Source of the DNA: Apostichopus japonicus | Lineage: Eukaryota > Echinodermata > Holothuroidea > Aspidochirotida > Stichopodidae | Length of the DNA: 64,000 bases | Assembly: GCF_037975245.1 (NCBI RefSeq) | Contig: NC_092580.1 | Location: 26,621,001 to 26,685,000, forward strand | Direction of reading: 5' to 3' | Shown: piece by piece, positions 23,240 to 40,169 of the stretch | Layout of the letters: each line of letters begins with the position of its first letter | How positions within the stretch are numbered: the stretch's first letter is position 1 | Program-made: the position numbers and the translations under genes | Notes under the pieces: model-generated | Databases searched by the model: none | What the model saw: only the letters and a program-made list of their open reading frames with translations | Told to the model about the DNA's origin: nothing

Positions 23240-24125
23240 GATTGTAATTGGTAGCAAACTGAATGCGTGTCCTCACGGCTCAACTTGTCGACCCTGGAAA
23301 TACCCTGTCTAATTAAGTGAAGGAGGTATCCGACATTGAAGAAATAACCAGCTAAGATGGATACCTGGTGTTCAAAATCACGTGGGTGGGAGCAAATGCG
23401 TTTAGGTCTGAGGCATTGGCTGTAAACAATAGAACTCTTGAGATTATGCGGGTGCAAAACTATTAACGTCTTAATACATATGAATATCAGTGGGCGTATG
23501 ATAGACCGAAGTGGTTAAGGAATTGCCATCTAACTTGGCAAAATCTAGAAATGATATTTGGTGTTTACAAACTTCGACAGAAAATTTAATGCTGTCATGA
23601 AAAGAATTAATATGATCAAAAACAGACTTAAGAGATTCTTTACCATGCAGCCAGACCAAAAATATATTGTCAATGTACCTATAATAATGTGATGGCTTAA
23701 GAGGAGAAGTGGATAGCATTTCCTGTTCCAAATCGTGCATAAATATGTTGGCGTAACGTGGTGCCATTTTAGTGCCCATATCGGTAACATTGATTTGGAG
23801 ATAATATTTCCCATTAAAAGAGAAATAATTATTACTTAATATGAAACGTAAAATAGGCGTAAAATAGGACCAAGATCGTCAGCTAAAGTGGGGTTGGTGG
23901 CATACTCACTACCAAAATTTTGGCAAGCGATAATTCCCTCACCATGAGGGATATTAGTGTACAAATAGGATACGTCCATAGTAACAAGTATGAAATTAAT
24001 CGGTAACGCCTTGATAGTATTCAGGATTCTCAAAACATGTTTAATGTCCTGTATATACGAGAGAATATGGTTTAATAAAGGGTTGAGTATGAAGTCTATG
24101 TATCCTGAAAGATGCCCAGTAACTG
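23240..24125 (-). mobile_element. Penelope-like element RT fragment
   Basis: Minus-strand pieces read in Penelope-like order: 'LSGYIDFILNPLL', 'SYIQDIKHVL', 'LVTMDVSYLYTNIPHGEGI', then 'GTKMAPRYANIFM', the catalytic 'RYIDNIFLVW' (commonly YIDD/YIDN), 'HDSIKFSVEV', 'YHTPTDIHMY', and finally 'LKSSIVYSQCLRPKRICS'. The GIY-YIG nuclease end is absent. Frame changes near 23465 and 23830 show decay. Confidence 0.85.
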
Positions 24126-24149
24126 TACCAATTCCTCACACCTAAGCAC

Positions 24150-24425
24150 TCATCGTTGGGTACGTTTTACACTTTACCTAAAGTCCACAAACTTCCTAAA
24201 TTAATAGCAGACGCTCAACAGGCACTACCCGGAGTGACCACTTCTGACCCTGAGAAAATCCGCAGTTCAGAAATTTGCCAGGGCACTCAAGCTACTCCCT
24301 CCTTGCAGACCTATTATTTCAGGTTCGAAACCGGTAAGAATGCGCGTAACTCTACTGTAGGCATTTGTCACTTGTATCGAACAATGCTAGATTTGTGTTG
24401 GTACCATATTTTGCCTTACCTCTAG
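24150..24425 (+). pseudogene. Inverted 5' piece of the Penelope-like element
   Basis: The plus strand opens with 'GTFYTLPKVHK', which in Penelope-like RTs comes just before the segment found on the minus strand at 24125. It is thus the expected neighbour in the opposite orientation. The remaining residues do not match the family closely, so the call rests mainly on the 'LPKVHK' motif and position. Confidence 0.4.
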
Positions 24426-24984
24426 AGATCAAACATGATGCTTACCAACAAGAAATCATTTGTGATTTCTTTTGCCGGAAGAAAGATTTGCATCATTTAG
24501 TCTTTCTCTAATCTTGCTTTACTTTGACCTGATTGGCTTATTCTGCTTTAGTTTTACAGATAAAAAACAACAATTACTTGATTTCTTATATAATATTCTG
24601 AAGAAAAACATGTTGACTGCAACATAGTCCATGTTAGATAAAAATATATTAGTTTCTGAAGGCAGAGTGGGCTTTGAACTGTTTCAGATATAACTTGTTG
24701 TCAAATCCGATAGATAGTATGTTATAGCGTCTCCGACATTGTACACGGTATGCAGCAGACATAGTTACTGACTTGCTCTCCACGCATCTCACTTGCTCTG
24801 GGGATTTCCAGACTTTTGAAACTTTTGGTGAGATCTCTCCTCCAAATTCTCTCCGCTAATGGTCCCTTTTTCTTTTCTCTCCCTTTCTCTCTCTCTCCAC
24901 CTCTCCCTCTCTCCACCCACCTTTCTCTACCATTCATCATCTCTCATTCTCTCTCCTTTTACCTCTCATTTATGGCGGGTCATC
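24426..24984. other. Gene-free stretch with CT-rich run
   Basis: CTCTC-rich simple sequence at 24855-24965 creates the open frames here. Nothing else is recognised. Confidence 0.5.
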
Positions 24985-25736
24985 AGTCTCAAATCAGATT
25001 TAAATCGACATAAACCAGTTTCCTTCGATTTATACCAGTTTCCAGCAGCTGAAATTGACTTCTACCGATTTAAATCGACAGATACCAGTTTTATTCTACA
25101 TATCATCGATTTAAATTGACATATACCAATTTAAATCGATGATAAGTAGAATAAATTGATATATGACAGTTTAAATCGATGATATGTCGAATTACACTGG
25201 TATATGTTGATTAGAATCGATGATATGTATGGCGGGCCATCAGTCTCAAATCGTGGAAGATCGACTTTTACCGATTTATATCGACATATACCAATTTCCT
25301 TCGACTTATACCAGTTTCCAGCAGCTTACCAGTTTAATTCTACATATCATCGATTTAAATCGACATATACCAGTTTCATTCGACATTTAATCGATTAAAA
25401 GCGACATATACCAATTTAAATCGATGATCAGTAAAATAAATCGATGATGTGTCCATTTAAATCGGCATATACCAGTTTAAATCGACTTATACCAGTTTAA
25501 ATCGACATCTACCAATTTATATCGACATATACCAATTTAAATCGATGATATGTAAAATAAATTGATGATATGTCAATTTAAATCGACATCTACCAGTTTA
25601 AATCGATGATATGTCGAATTAAATCGGTAGAAGTCAATTTCCGTGGACTGATACCAGTTTCTTGCAACTCAAATTGACATATACCTATTTAAATCGACAT
25701 ATCATCGATTTAGCTCATTAAAATATTCCAAATCCC
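24985..25736 (-). repeat. Ordered ATCGATTTAAATCGAT array (copy 2, inverted)
   Basis: This is the same word set as 3651-4145, in opposite orientation and about 250 bp longer. The unit starting 'ggcgggtcatcagtctcaaatc' (24975) recurs at about 25231, so the extra length is an internal duplication. The right flank matches the left flank of copy 1. Confidence 0.85.
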
Positions 25737-26629
25737 GATTTATAAACATACACCAGGGAGCCATAACAACTCCCTGCATACACATGATAAAGCAAGCATG
25801 GTAGCAGATTATCTCGTTGGGTAGCGTATGTGCATCGAGGGGAGGAGTATATGGGCTTCGTAGCGATGATAGAAAACAAAATAATGGGATAATAGTTGAC
25901 TTGAGACGCAATTGGCTGATAGTACTTACACGGTTACTTATACGGATTAGCTTCAACCGCGGGTTTAACTGAGCCGTTAAATGTATTTGGTAATTTTAGC
26001 CAAACTTTCACTATTTCTGCACATAGATGTTTGTCTGTTTTCTTTATGTTAGGGAGGGTGATGTAATCTACCTGCTATTACTTTGAGGTTAAAACATACA
26101 TTGACTGGACAACCAGGGAAAACGCCGGGCCAGAGAGGAGTTGTGCGTGCAGATAATTAGTATGTGTTCAGGCCTGTGTATAGGCCTGTGTGGAGAAGAC
26201 AAATATGACACTCTATTTGCAAAGCCTACATGACTTTTAAGGAAATGATATAGTTGTGTTGGATATCCATTACACATATTGGTCATACAAACAGCTATTA
26301 TTTTCTGTTAAAACACTGATTATTGATTTGCCCCTGGAATGGGATCAATTTAGAATGCTTGATAAGGTATCAATCATACCGGATATTGGTCAGAACCGGT
26401 ATCGGCACAACACTATTGAAGACGACTAAAGGATTGAAATGCATGTGGTGCGAAATGTGGGTCAAATGGAAGTATTTCTTGACACCTTAGCTTAGGATAT
26501 TCGTTTAACGCCATGGGTGGGGTGGTGAAGGGCTTTGTACAGAATAACGAAGGTACCTTGAGTAACCAACGTTTCAGTATATATAATAGTGATGAGTAGA
26601 CATAGTTACGATGGAGACCACACAGTGTG
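25737..26629. other. Gene-free stretch with a short hairpin
   Basis: A hairpin CAGGGAG...CTCCCTG at 25754-25776 nearly repeats the one at 7004-7028 ('cagggagNNcataacaactccctg'). No coding region was found. Confidence 0.4.
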
Positions 26630-30939
<4,310 letters not shown>

Positions 30940-32300
30940 CTGGCGATAGAAAGAAAGACAGAATTAAAGGAAGAAAAATTAAGTTATCGTTAGCTTTGAT
31001 TCTCAGAAATGTAATTATTTGAACCACTGACTGTGATGTCGTGGCGAATTATTTTTATCACAGGCAAACGTGCAAGTATGAGGTGTTCATTGCACTATAA
31101 AAGGTGTTCACAAGTTCATCATTATTTTGGGTATCAAACAGCGACAGAAAGAAAGAAAGAAACAGACAAACAATTAACAGACGAACAAACAAAGAAAGAA
31201 AGAAATAGACAAAAAAGAAACAGACGAACGAACAAACAGACGAACAAACAAACATACAAACAAAGAAACAGAAAAACGAACGAACAAACAAAGAAACAGA
31301 CAGCCGAACAAACGAACAAACAAACAGACACAATTTTCAAAATGTTCTTCTTAAGTATCAAATTACGCTATGAATTGTGTTTGAGAACAATTTTGCGCAC
31401 CTCGTACCTATTGTAAATTGTATATACCAAAATCTTATTGGAATAATATTAACTGGACTGCACAGCCAATTCATATGTTGTTAAGTTGGCTTTCTAACAG
31501 TCTTGTTCTTTCTGTTGTGTAGATTTTACATTTCTACAATATCAACGACTTTACGACACATACCCAGTATTAATCAAATTAAGATTTGTAATTCATCAAA
31601 CTAAGACACCTTTCAATATATTGTTTACGCGATGGAAGGTTACTGCGCACGTACCTCATTATGTTGATTTAATGGCAATATTTCGTCGACTAAACAACTT
31701 CATTTATTACTATTCATCCAATTCGTTTAGTGGATTGGTAAACTTAATACTTTCTTCGAAAATTGTGACATAAATCATTTGACCATTTTATGGGATTATT
31801 GAGACGAGATCATCTTGTAAATTTCTTTAACGTCGACTCAAAAATGGATGCCTTTATTATAATCTGTATACAATTCTCTGAGCGATTGGTTGTATTTGAT
31901 TAAGATTTTACTTCTTCTTTTCTCTTGTCAGTTCTGTTAAACTACAGAATCAATCAATGCAATTTAAAAAAAATGTACAGTTACAAATAGCAAGTTGTCA
32001 GATAAACTTCGAAAAATGATATGTTTATCTTGCTGAGTGTTGACCTAAAAATAGTATTATAAATAAATTTCTTCCAGAGCGCACATACGTTAGTTATCAA
32101 AACGTCCGGAACTCTTTTCATGAGGAAATATGCATTCTATGAAACACTATTCATTGATAATAATATGCTAATTCCATTATCTCGCCGAATCTATCTTTTT
32201 AATTGTCAGTCATTAGCGAATGTATAAGGAACGCAAACGATAAAACATTTATATTCCCATCTACTCATTTGTTTCGATTACAATTATATTCTATTCATAG

Positions 32301-32409
<109 letters not shown>

Positions 32410-32601
32410 AAGTATCTCTTTCGAGATCCGGCTTTAGGAATAACAAATGATTTTCGAGTTGGATAGCATCATGTTTGATCTCTAGAGTAGGGCAAAATAT
32501 GTCACCAAAAACAGAACTAGTATTGTTCGATATAGGTGACAAACGCCTACAGTGGAATTACGATCTTCCTTACCGGTTTCGAACCTCTGGACATACAATC
32601 A

Positions 32602-32673
32602 GCGTCCATAGCCTAGTGGTTAGGGTGTCCGCGTACAGAGCGGGAGGCCCGTGGTTCGAATCCCGGTGGAGGC
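32602..32673 (+). tRNA. tRNA-like sequence (pseudogene or SINE head)
   Basis: A 72-nt cloverleaf can be drawn. The acceptor arm GCGTCCA/TGGAGGC has one mismatch, the D arm includes GCCTAGTGGTTA, the anticodon stem is TCCGC/GCGGG with 7-nt loop GTACAGA (anticodon ACA, nominally Cys), and the T loop is TTCGAAT. The T stem (CGTGG/CCCGG) has two mismatches, and ACA is not the usual animal Cys anticodon (GCA). A pseudogene or SINE head is therefore more likely than a working tRNA. Confidence 0.45.
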
Positions 32674-32724
32674 TGAAAGTTTTTTCACTGTTCTTGATTT
32701 TCCAACTCATTACGATTTTCATTT

Positions 32725-32772
<48 letters not shown>

Positions 32773-34177
32773 CATTTATATTCCCATCTACTAATTTGTT
32801 TCGATTACAATTATATTCTATTCATAGCTTATATATATACATTACGTACTTACTCGTTATATGCATGGGCGTCAACGGTATATAACTGCACATGAGATCC
32901 CTTGTAATGTAATGACCATTTCAAGTAAGGGTGTTCTATATTACAACAAAAATACGTCATACATTCTATGACAGATGCTATTTACAAACGCTACGTGCAC
33001 TGTCTGTGGAACCATTGTTTTGTGTGAGAAAAGGTACATGCTTGCGTTCTCGAAATCCGTGAAATGGCTAGGTTAAACAGGGTAGTACTTGAGAGCATGT
33101 GGACGTTATCGCATGTACAGTTCTCACTACACGAGTCATTGCAGTACACTTCATTGGTATATATATATATATATATAAAAGGGAGAACATTTCCTATGAT
33201 ATTCCAAGCGAGGGTGTGGACAATTGGGTGCGTATAACCATGGATCTATAAAAGCTCCATGGTATAAATCAATGGATATTCATGAAGCTGCTATATACTG
33301 ATTTGGAATTTGTTACATTCTTGTGTAACGGAAATGTATCCCTTTAAGTCATTTGTTATTGTAATATTCGTTTTAGGATTGAGCGTTCCCTCGGTTCTAC
33401 CCGTCGATGGCCTCTCTCTCTCAAAACATGTGTAGAGCTTTTGCTAGTTGCAGGTGGGGACAGCCAATGAAAATCGTACCCCTGTTTGTTTATAAACCTT
33501 GCTGAATCAGCACCCGAATTGAGAGGTGTCCCATGTTAGTGGTAGCGCAGATTGTTTTATTAGTTTGAGTTCACCACGCTCACGAGGTATTCCAAGATTG
33601 GCCTCTGACGGAGAGAGAACCGAGAGAACGCCTATTTTCTGTAAGTTGCTACCACTTCCCTGGTATATTTTTGTTCTATCACACGATTATGTGCTTGGCA
33701 TGACTTCTAGGTTTAATTGTTTGTCTTAGGAAAGATTAAATCGGGTATCTTTGGGGTGACGGGGGTTATTTTTCGTACACCTAGGGAATTGTAAGAAAAT
33801 TATCGTTGCGCTAAGTGCATTGAAGTAGCAAGAAACTAGGGTGTATTTTTAGGACGTCATATTTGTTGTCACATTCTATAGGGGGTTCGATAATTGTAAT
33901 TTCGACTTCACTAGGAGGCTCACAAACGCTATACCGTGTGTTTCATGTGGGCGTTTGTTTTATATATATCTTTTGTGTTTTCTTAAGCAAAGCAAGTAGT
34001 GAGAACGACTAGTGTCAACAAACGCTAGTATTATCCTTCATCTGTAATACATTTACCCACGTACTGGTTCGGTTGTGATCTCGAAAAGAGATATTTTATT
34101 TAGTAATATAGACTGGCTAAGTCTTTAAGCCTGTTGTTGAGTAAGTCCCAATAAAATATCTTGTATGTCTCCACGAG
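32674..34177. other. Unplaced insert in D1
   Basis: Single-copy-looking sequence absent from D2. An open frame at 33526-33729 resembles nothing known. Short AT runs lie at 32725 and 33158. Confidence 0.35.
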
Positions 34178-34407
34178 TTAGTGTAACTGCGTAAGTGCGT
34201 AACTGCGTAAGTGCGTAACTACGTAAGTGCGTAACTGCGTAAGTGCGTAAGTGCGTAACTACGTAAGTGCGTAACTGCGTAAGTGCGCAACAGCGTAAGT
34301 GCGTAACTGCGTAAGTGCGTAAATGCGTAAGTGCGTAGTTGCGTAACTGTGTAACTACCTAACTGCGTAACTTCCTAAGTGCGTAACTGTGTTACTGCTT
34401 AAGTGTA
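34178..34407 (+). repeat. Minisatellite of 8-bp word GCGTAA(C/G)T
   Basis: About 28 units of 8 bp, mostly alternating GCGTAACT and GCGTAAGT, so the higher-order period is 16 bp. Variants (ACGTAACT-type, then TGTGTAAC, CCTAACTG) accumulate toward the right end. No frame is interrupted or created. Confidence 0.9.
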
Positions 34408-36104
34408 CAGACAGTTCCTGTACCATGTCTATTAACTGCTTATCTGTAAAGTCTGTCAATGCCATAATCTGTGGTAAATTCATGTGCCAGTGAATCAAAG
34501 ATCAACGTAATAAATCAATAAATAAGCGATCAACCAGTCATCAATCTCTTCTCCGATTTTTGTCTTGATATGTGTTGAAGATTTTTATTAGTTCAAGCAG
34601 CTGGACTTCGGGGACACTGGTCAACGTTACACTTGCTTGATCCCCTTCGTTAAGAAATAAGCAGTGTAATATGCATCATGTTTTAAGCTCGAAAAGGATT
34701 ACCAAAGCCTTGCAATGCATAAAAACAAATTTTAAACATTAATCGATGCATAAATGACACCGCATGTATTCTAAGTTTCTAATAACGAAACGAGAGCAGC
34801 AAAATATTAGACTACTGGCATCAAAGAGTGTAAACAGGGGGGGGGGGGGGGTCGCTGGATTCAGGACTTCTGTAATGGTTCTTCTGAACCATGTTGGAAC
34901 TGGTGCGAATTCTTTGCAAATACCGTGTCTAGAACATATAATCAATTTGATTGGACTACATAGCGACTATGCATTGACGCTTTTTAATACAATCACATCT
35001 CATAACAATTGGATTTCATTAGCTTGACTAGTCACTGTTTATTTCAAATACCGTTTTACTGTCTGTTATCCAGGTTGCGTTCTGAGTCTGTTTGGTCAAA
35101 TCATTGTGGTCATATAACTCTGATAACCAAATTATGGGATTATGGATTTCCTATTTGTTGTTGACCTTTTGAAATTTCAACTTAATTGATATGGTAAGAG
35201 AGAAACTGAATCATCATATAGGTAAATATATTGGTGATTTATAGGTTGCAATATGCTATCATGGTGTATTGTCTACAAGGCCTTATGTGATGTCCAAAGA
35301 GTGTTAGCCCTGTACACATTTCATGTTTGTGTGTTGGGTCCGTGTTTATTAAAAATAGATCAAAGGTCATTTTGAGTCATTGAAAGACTGTCCAAAACCT
35401 GCAAGCCACAATCATTATGTTATGACGCATGTATGTTACAAAAAAAACAACTACGGCATGAATCTCAATTGCATAGATATGTCGCTCTGACACTATATAG
35501 AACGTACACACACTCACAAATAGTCCCAACAAGTAGCATAGTTTGCGCAAGAAGATGACGTTTATTATGTACTTGTTCCAGATCATTTAAACTACAATCT
35601 GTCAACTGTCAAAGTCATCACCCAGATTCTACCAATGTTTAAAAATTCTTCATTCCCTCCGAAAAGTTACAACTTCTGTACTTGGACTGCCTTCTAACAA
35701 TGTTTAACTTTAAAGTAGCTACTAAGAGTGAGCTCGTAAATTTTGCCAAACGGATAAAATATGCATACAGAGGATACCGTATTCGATCGAACTAAGCCAA
35801 TTTTGACCTAATAAACATTACTTTTCGAGTAGTTCATAATTTCCTTTAGAGTTTGAATATTTTCGTCACCCAAACGATTTTAAAACTGGGAATGATCCCA
35901 TGCAAACTGTATATCCCTACATTGCTTACTTCAATTTACCCTTTTCCTTTCGGAAATATCCTGGTATTGCTGTGTGTAAACTAAACGAGTTTCTGTAAGT
36001 GTAAATTAAAGTAAATGAACAACGGAAATTAGAATGGAAAATTATAAACAATAGACATTTTACGGGCCTTAGTATTCATAGATACATATTAAAATCAATT
36101 ACAG

Positions 36105-36290
36105 TCTTACCTGAAAATTGTTTTGCAAACCCTCGCACTGCAGTCTTAAGTTTTACTGAATATAGCTGCTTACAGTCTGTTAGCGGAATGAATAACTGAG
36201 CTGCGCAATAACTAAGCAAGCACATTTGAACAACTCTCTTTAGACTCCGCCCATAATATCGTCCAATCAGTTAATGCCAAGTTTACAGAA
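36105..36290 (-). promoter_or_regulatory. Probable promoter and untranslated first exon of Ly6 copy A
   Basis: On the minus strand a strong donor (CAG, then GTAAGA) ends a non-coding exon at 36111. Upstream lie a GC-box-like GGGCGGAGTC (36243-36252) and a CCAAT element (CCAAT on the plus strand at 36263-36267). An exon here would splice over about 5.2 kb to the acceptor at 30940, leaving six untranslated bases (GTGAAA) before the ATG. The whole stretch is missing from duplicate D2. The transcription start is not known. Confidence 0.45.
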
Positions 36291-36429
36291 AAATACCCAA
36301 AAAAGGAATGTGAGTGTGATAATTACAATACCGTTCACGTACGCCTTCTTTTCCATGTTACAAGTACGTACAATGTTAGAAGTCTGTGTATTGTAGTTTC
36401 AGTTTATTGTTTCTACGTATCCTCCAAAC

Positions 36430-36501
36430 AGTCGGAGATATTTCCTCACGAAAAACCCGTTATTGCGCAATTGTAAGCCACGAGAAGCTTAACCGGAAGT
36501 A
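36430..36501 (-). promoter_or_regulatory. ETS + C/EBP module shared with 339-400
   Basis: Read on the minus strand: ACTTCCGGTT, 19 nt, TTGCGCAATAACGG, then a 'TTTTCGtGAGGA...TCCgACTGTTT' block. The same order with a 21-nt gap occurs on the plus strand at 339-412. It may be a shared promoter module or two copies of a repeat end. Confidence 0.45.
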
Positions 36502-36828
36502 GTCAAACTACTCTCTTCCAAGTTGCGAAGTTGCGCGAATCCAATAAGCCTTTATCGCGATCTCACCGCCGCCTCGAATGCGGGGCAATGTCAGAGGTCA
36601 CGGAAGATATACAGTAGGCGCTGCCATGGATACTAATGTACACGTACACATAATACTACACGACTAGCGTACGTTACAGCGATAGTTTAGATGAGATTGA
36701 ACATTGGAGCGTTCAAGCTATGAAGGATTTTCTGCGGGTTTGAGGGTTGAAAGCCACTGATTGAAAAAAGGAACTGCAGTCACTTGTAAACTCGGCAATG
36801 TATGTATGTATGTATGTGTGTATGTATA

Positions 36829-37052
36829 TTAGATCCTCCTGCAAGCAGGAACTCGCGAAGAAGCCTCATTGGCTTATCAAAGCCGCAAGCTGACCGAAGT
36901 CAGTCTCTTACATTCATATTAAACGTCCATGATTATGAATTGTTAATTGTCAACAACTCTGTAACTGGACGACATACATTAATCTGGGAGTGACTCGAAC
37001 CGGGGACCTTGTGATTGAAAGGCACCGGCGTTAACCACTGAGATAACTCTCC
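36829..37052 (-). mobile_element. tRNA-derived SINE, copy 1
   Basis: Minus strand: A box (TATCTCAGTGGTTAACGCC) near 37030-37048, B box (GGTTCGAGTC) near 36993-37002, a body also found at 51755-51966, and a 3' tail of ATAC repeats (36797-36828). The head is a tRNA relative and the tail a tetranucleotide repeat, as in many animal SINEs. Confidence 0.8.
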
Positions 37053-38773
37053 AAAAATGTCAGAATGTTAGAAGCATACCCCATAAAAGTTGGGTTGTCC
37101 TTGAGAAAAAGACAGGGGAAATTCGCAGTGCATACTGCACCTGATTTGCAGGGTGAGTGTATATTTCATTCAGACCAATATTAATTCACATATTGACTAT
37201 ATGTGTCCTCCTTAATTATCCCCAATTACTTCGTTGTCATAAGCTGTAGGCCCTTATGGATTTTGTTATTTTTGAAAGAAGCATTGTAGGGAATTTGGAG
37301 TTATGGTAATGAGGTAGAGATTTTAGAACTTTCACAGATACATATACCCTCCCAGTTCGCTTACTAACTCCATCAATGTCATGTCCAATTATAACTTTTG
37401 CGCTATGTACTACATGTGTCTTAGATTTTATAAATCATTATGTCACCAATGGGCACACATCATGCCTTCAAGGTCAAGGGGGTTCTGACCATGGTTACAG
37501 TAGCATATTGTTTTTTTTTTAATTTGTCCTTTTGAATCAAGAAACTTATGTACCCATAAATGTTTAGAAGTGAATATTAAGTCCTTATCATGATTTACGC
37601 CTACATCCTTTTTTATGCTCTTCAAAAAATTTCCCGGAACACGACTTCTTCGAGAAAATCCTGGACTTGCACTTGAGAACTACAAATCATTTCTCTTATA
37701 TTCATTGCTATTTTTTTCTCCTTTCTTTTCCTATTTTCCATTGACTTGGTACAACTTGCAACCATGCTGTGGCAATTGTCTTTAAAGTACATGACGGGTC
37801 AATCTGCAGCTGTTCCTTGCACATCGAAACAGTGCATTTGGAATGTATACAAATGAATGCCGGTGGCCACTGTCCTTGAGGGAAAGAAATTCCTGTCTTG
37901 GAATGGACAAGACCAAGTTATTTCAAAAAAGGTGAAGTAAATGTCCCAAACTCCGAAATAATACTACAACTTCCTCAGTGGAATTTTGTAACTAGTTTAG
38001 TATGTCAGGTGGGGCATGCATCTTTCACTGTTTGCATTCTCAACTATATGTATGAGAAGCAAATAATTTTTTGCCACGAACATGAAGAAATGTGAATTTT
38101 GATCGAAAAAGCTTTTAAATCTGAGCAAATCAGTTTTTGAAAATAGCATTTATGAATAAAATTTTCATCAAATTTATTTTTACGCTTATCTTGTGATGTA
38201 TGACCAGGTAAACATCTCAAAATCTGTATTGAACATAAAATATATAAAATAGTAAGTGGAAATTCAAAGTGCTTTTTAATGATCAATATTTAAGCGATCT
38301 GAATGATTTTTTGTTTTGTTATTTCATGACTTAATATATTGTAAAGTAATTAACCATTTGTGTTGCATATACGCATCCATATACAGTAGCACTTAAACAG
38401 TAAATGAATTCTAAACTGAATTACCTAGGACAAATTAGATTTTGTCCCTTGACAAATGAAGGAAAAAAATCTGACTATTTGACATTTGACATTTAGACAA
38501 GGAATGTTTACAGGCTGACTTGAGTGACTGCCTCAACTGGTGTACATTAAACTCAACCCAAAATCAACTACACGTTGCGGAACAACAAACTTTCATGAGA
38601 CTTTGAATCTTGCCATAAGCAAAATTTCCCATTACAGATGACCAGTGGTGCAGCCAGTGTCATTTTAAGAGTGCCAGACTTTTTGGGAGGAAAGTCAGTT
38701 CCTTAAGCCAAATTTTGTTATTGCATTAACTTGAACACAAATTACATCTGCACTGGACCTTTTATCATTTCAG
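37053..38773. other. Gene-free stretch
   Basis: No frame or repeat was recognised. It ends at the acceptor of the YqaJ-like exon. Confidence 0.35.
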
Positions 38774-39900
38774 CTGAAAAGACAAAACCCAGTAATGCAT
38801 CATAGCATCTGTTTTTTCCGGTGCGCTCTTCCAAAACCAAACCTCCAGTTCAGGGCTTGGTTGATGCGCTTTTTCCAAGCTGCCAAAGTTCTTCGGTTTT
38901 CACGTTCTTGGAAACGCGTCAGGCACCACAGTACTCTCCAGCTGAAGATTTTATCATAGCAGTTGAAGAAGATATTCCAACAACTGCACCTCCACAGTCG
39001 ATGCCTGAACTTGCCTGTAGTTGTAATACGGTAGAGGAATTTAGGACGATTCTGCCACACTATGCATCAGAGGAGGCGGATGCAATTGAACAGGTTACGC
39101 GTGGACAGTCAGAGAGCAAAGACTGGTTTGAACAACGTTCAGGGAGGGTAACAGCATCCAACATGAGGGCTGTCATGACGAGGAATCGAACACTTAAAGA
39201 TGAGGGCTCATCATCACGCAAGGATCTGGTTCCCTTGATCAAGCGTTTAATGGGCAATGAAGCCCTTGACTCTAATTTGCCAACTTGAAGTATGGTAGGC
39301 TGACAGAGCCAACTGCTCGTAAGTATTAACAAACTTTGCAAAAGGAAAGGGGGCACCAGAAAATCGAAGTTCCTATCATTACTTGTAAAAGGTTTTTGAC
39401 CTTATTTTATTCAAATATGTTCGAATTGGCACAAGAATGTTACCAATAAAGATACCAAGCGTGGTAAAAAAAAAAAAAATCGAAGTTTGAGAATGTGGGT
39501 TGTTTATCATTCCAGACGAAGTTTTCTTGGGCGCATCACCAGATGGGTTGATGCAGTGTGTGTGCAGTGGGCAAGGAATTTTGTAAATAAAATGCGGCAG
39601 GACCACAGAGGAACCAGGAGCACAAAACTGTGCCTTTTAACTGAAAATGAAAGCGGTCTTCCAAAGTTGTAAAAGAACCGTGCATACTACCTTCAAGTTC
39701 AGGCTCAGCTACAGGCGACAGCAAGACAGTGGTGTGATTGATTTGTTTACACTCCTCACGGGTTTCATCTGGAGAGAATTTTTGTTGACAGCTGTATGTG
39801 GGAAGATGCCGTTGCAGAAGTAGAGGAGTTTTTTAAGTACATGGTGCCTTAACTTGTGTTTCATAAGATCCGAGACTCTCTGTTACAGTTTCCTCCTGAT
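38774..39900 (+). pseudogene. YqaJ-type exonuclease remnant (two exons)
   Basis: Exon 1 (38774-39318) follows 'tttatcatttcag' and ends at GTAAGT. It encodes 'VTRGQSESKDWFEQRSGRV' and 'TASNMRAVM', then, after a +1 shift near 39283, 'LKYGRLTEPTAR'. Exon 2 starts at 39516 after 'cattccag' and encodes 'FLGASPDGLMQC', 'YYLQVQAQLQATARQWCD' and 'WEDAVAEVEEFF' in two frames. These are the landmarks of the YqaJ/lambda-exonuclease fold. The catalytic E-x-K has its Glu replaced by TAA (39584-39586), and further stops follow, so it is dead. Animal genomes carry many such copies, mostly in mobile DNA; its parent element here is unknown. Confidence 0.75.
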
Positions 39901-40169
39901 CCTTTACCAAACCCCTGCTTTCTCACCAATGCCAACCGAAGCAAAACACAAGCTCCCTCCGAACCAAAAAGTACTGCGTTATTAAACCAGAATGCAAAAT
40001 GCATTGAGGTTTCGATGACTTCAATGCACTGGACTTGTTAGTTAGTATAATCAGAACTAGCTGTTACAATAACACTATGGCATGTTAACACAGGTCAGTC
40101 TAATTAACGTGGTTATACACACCTCTATCAAAAACAATAGGGTTCTTGTACTCAATGTTATGAATCCAC

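Noticed and set aside
31058-31416. Open frames over 31.06-31.42 kb
   Set aside because: They are created by a GAAA/CAAA-rich simple run present in D1 but not in D2.
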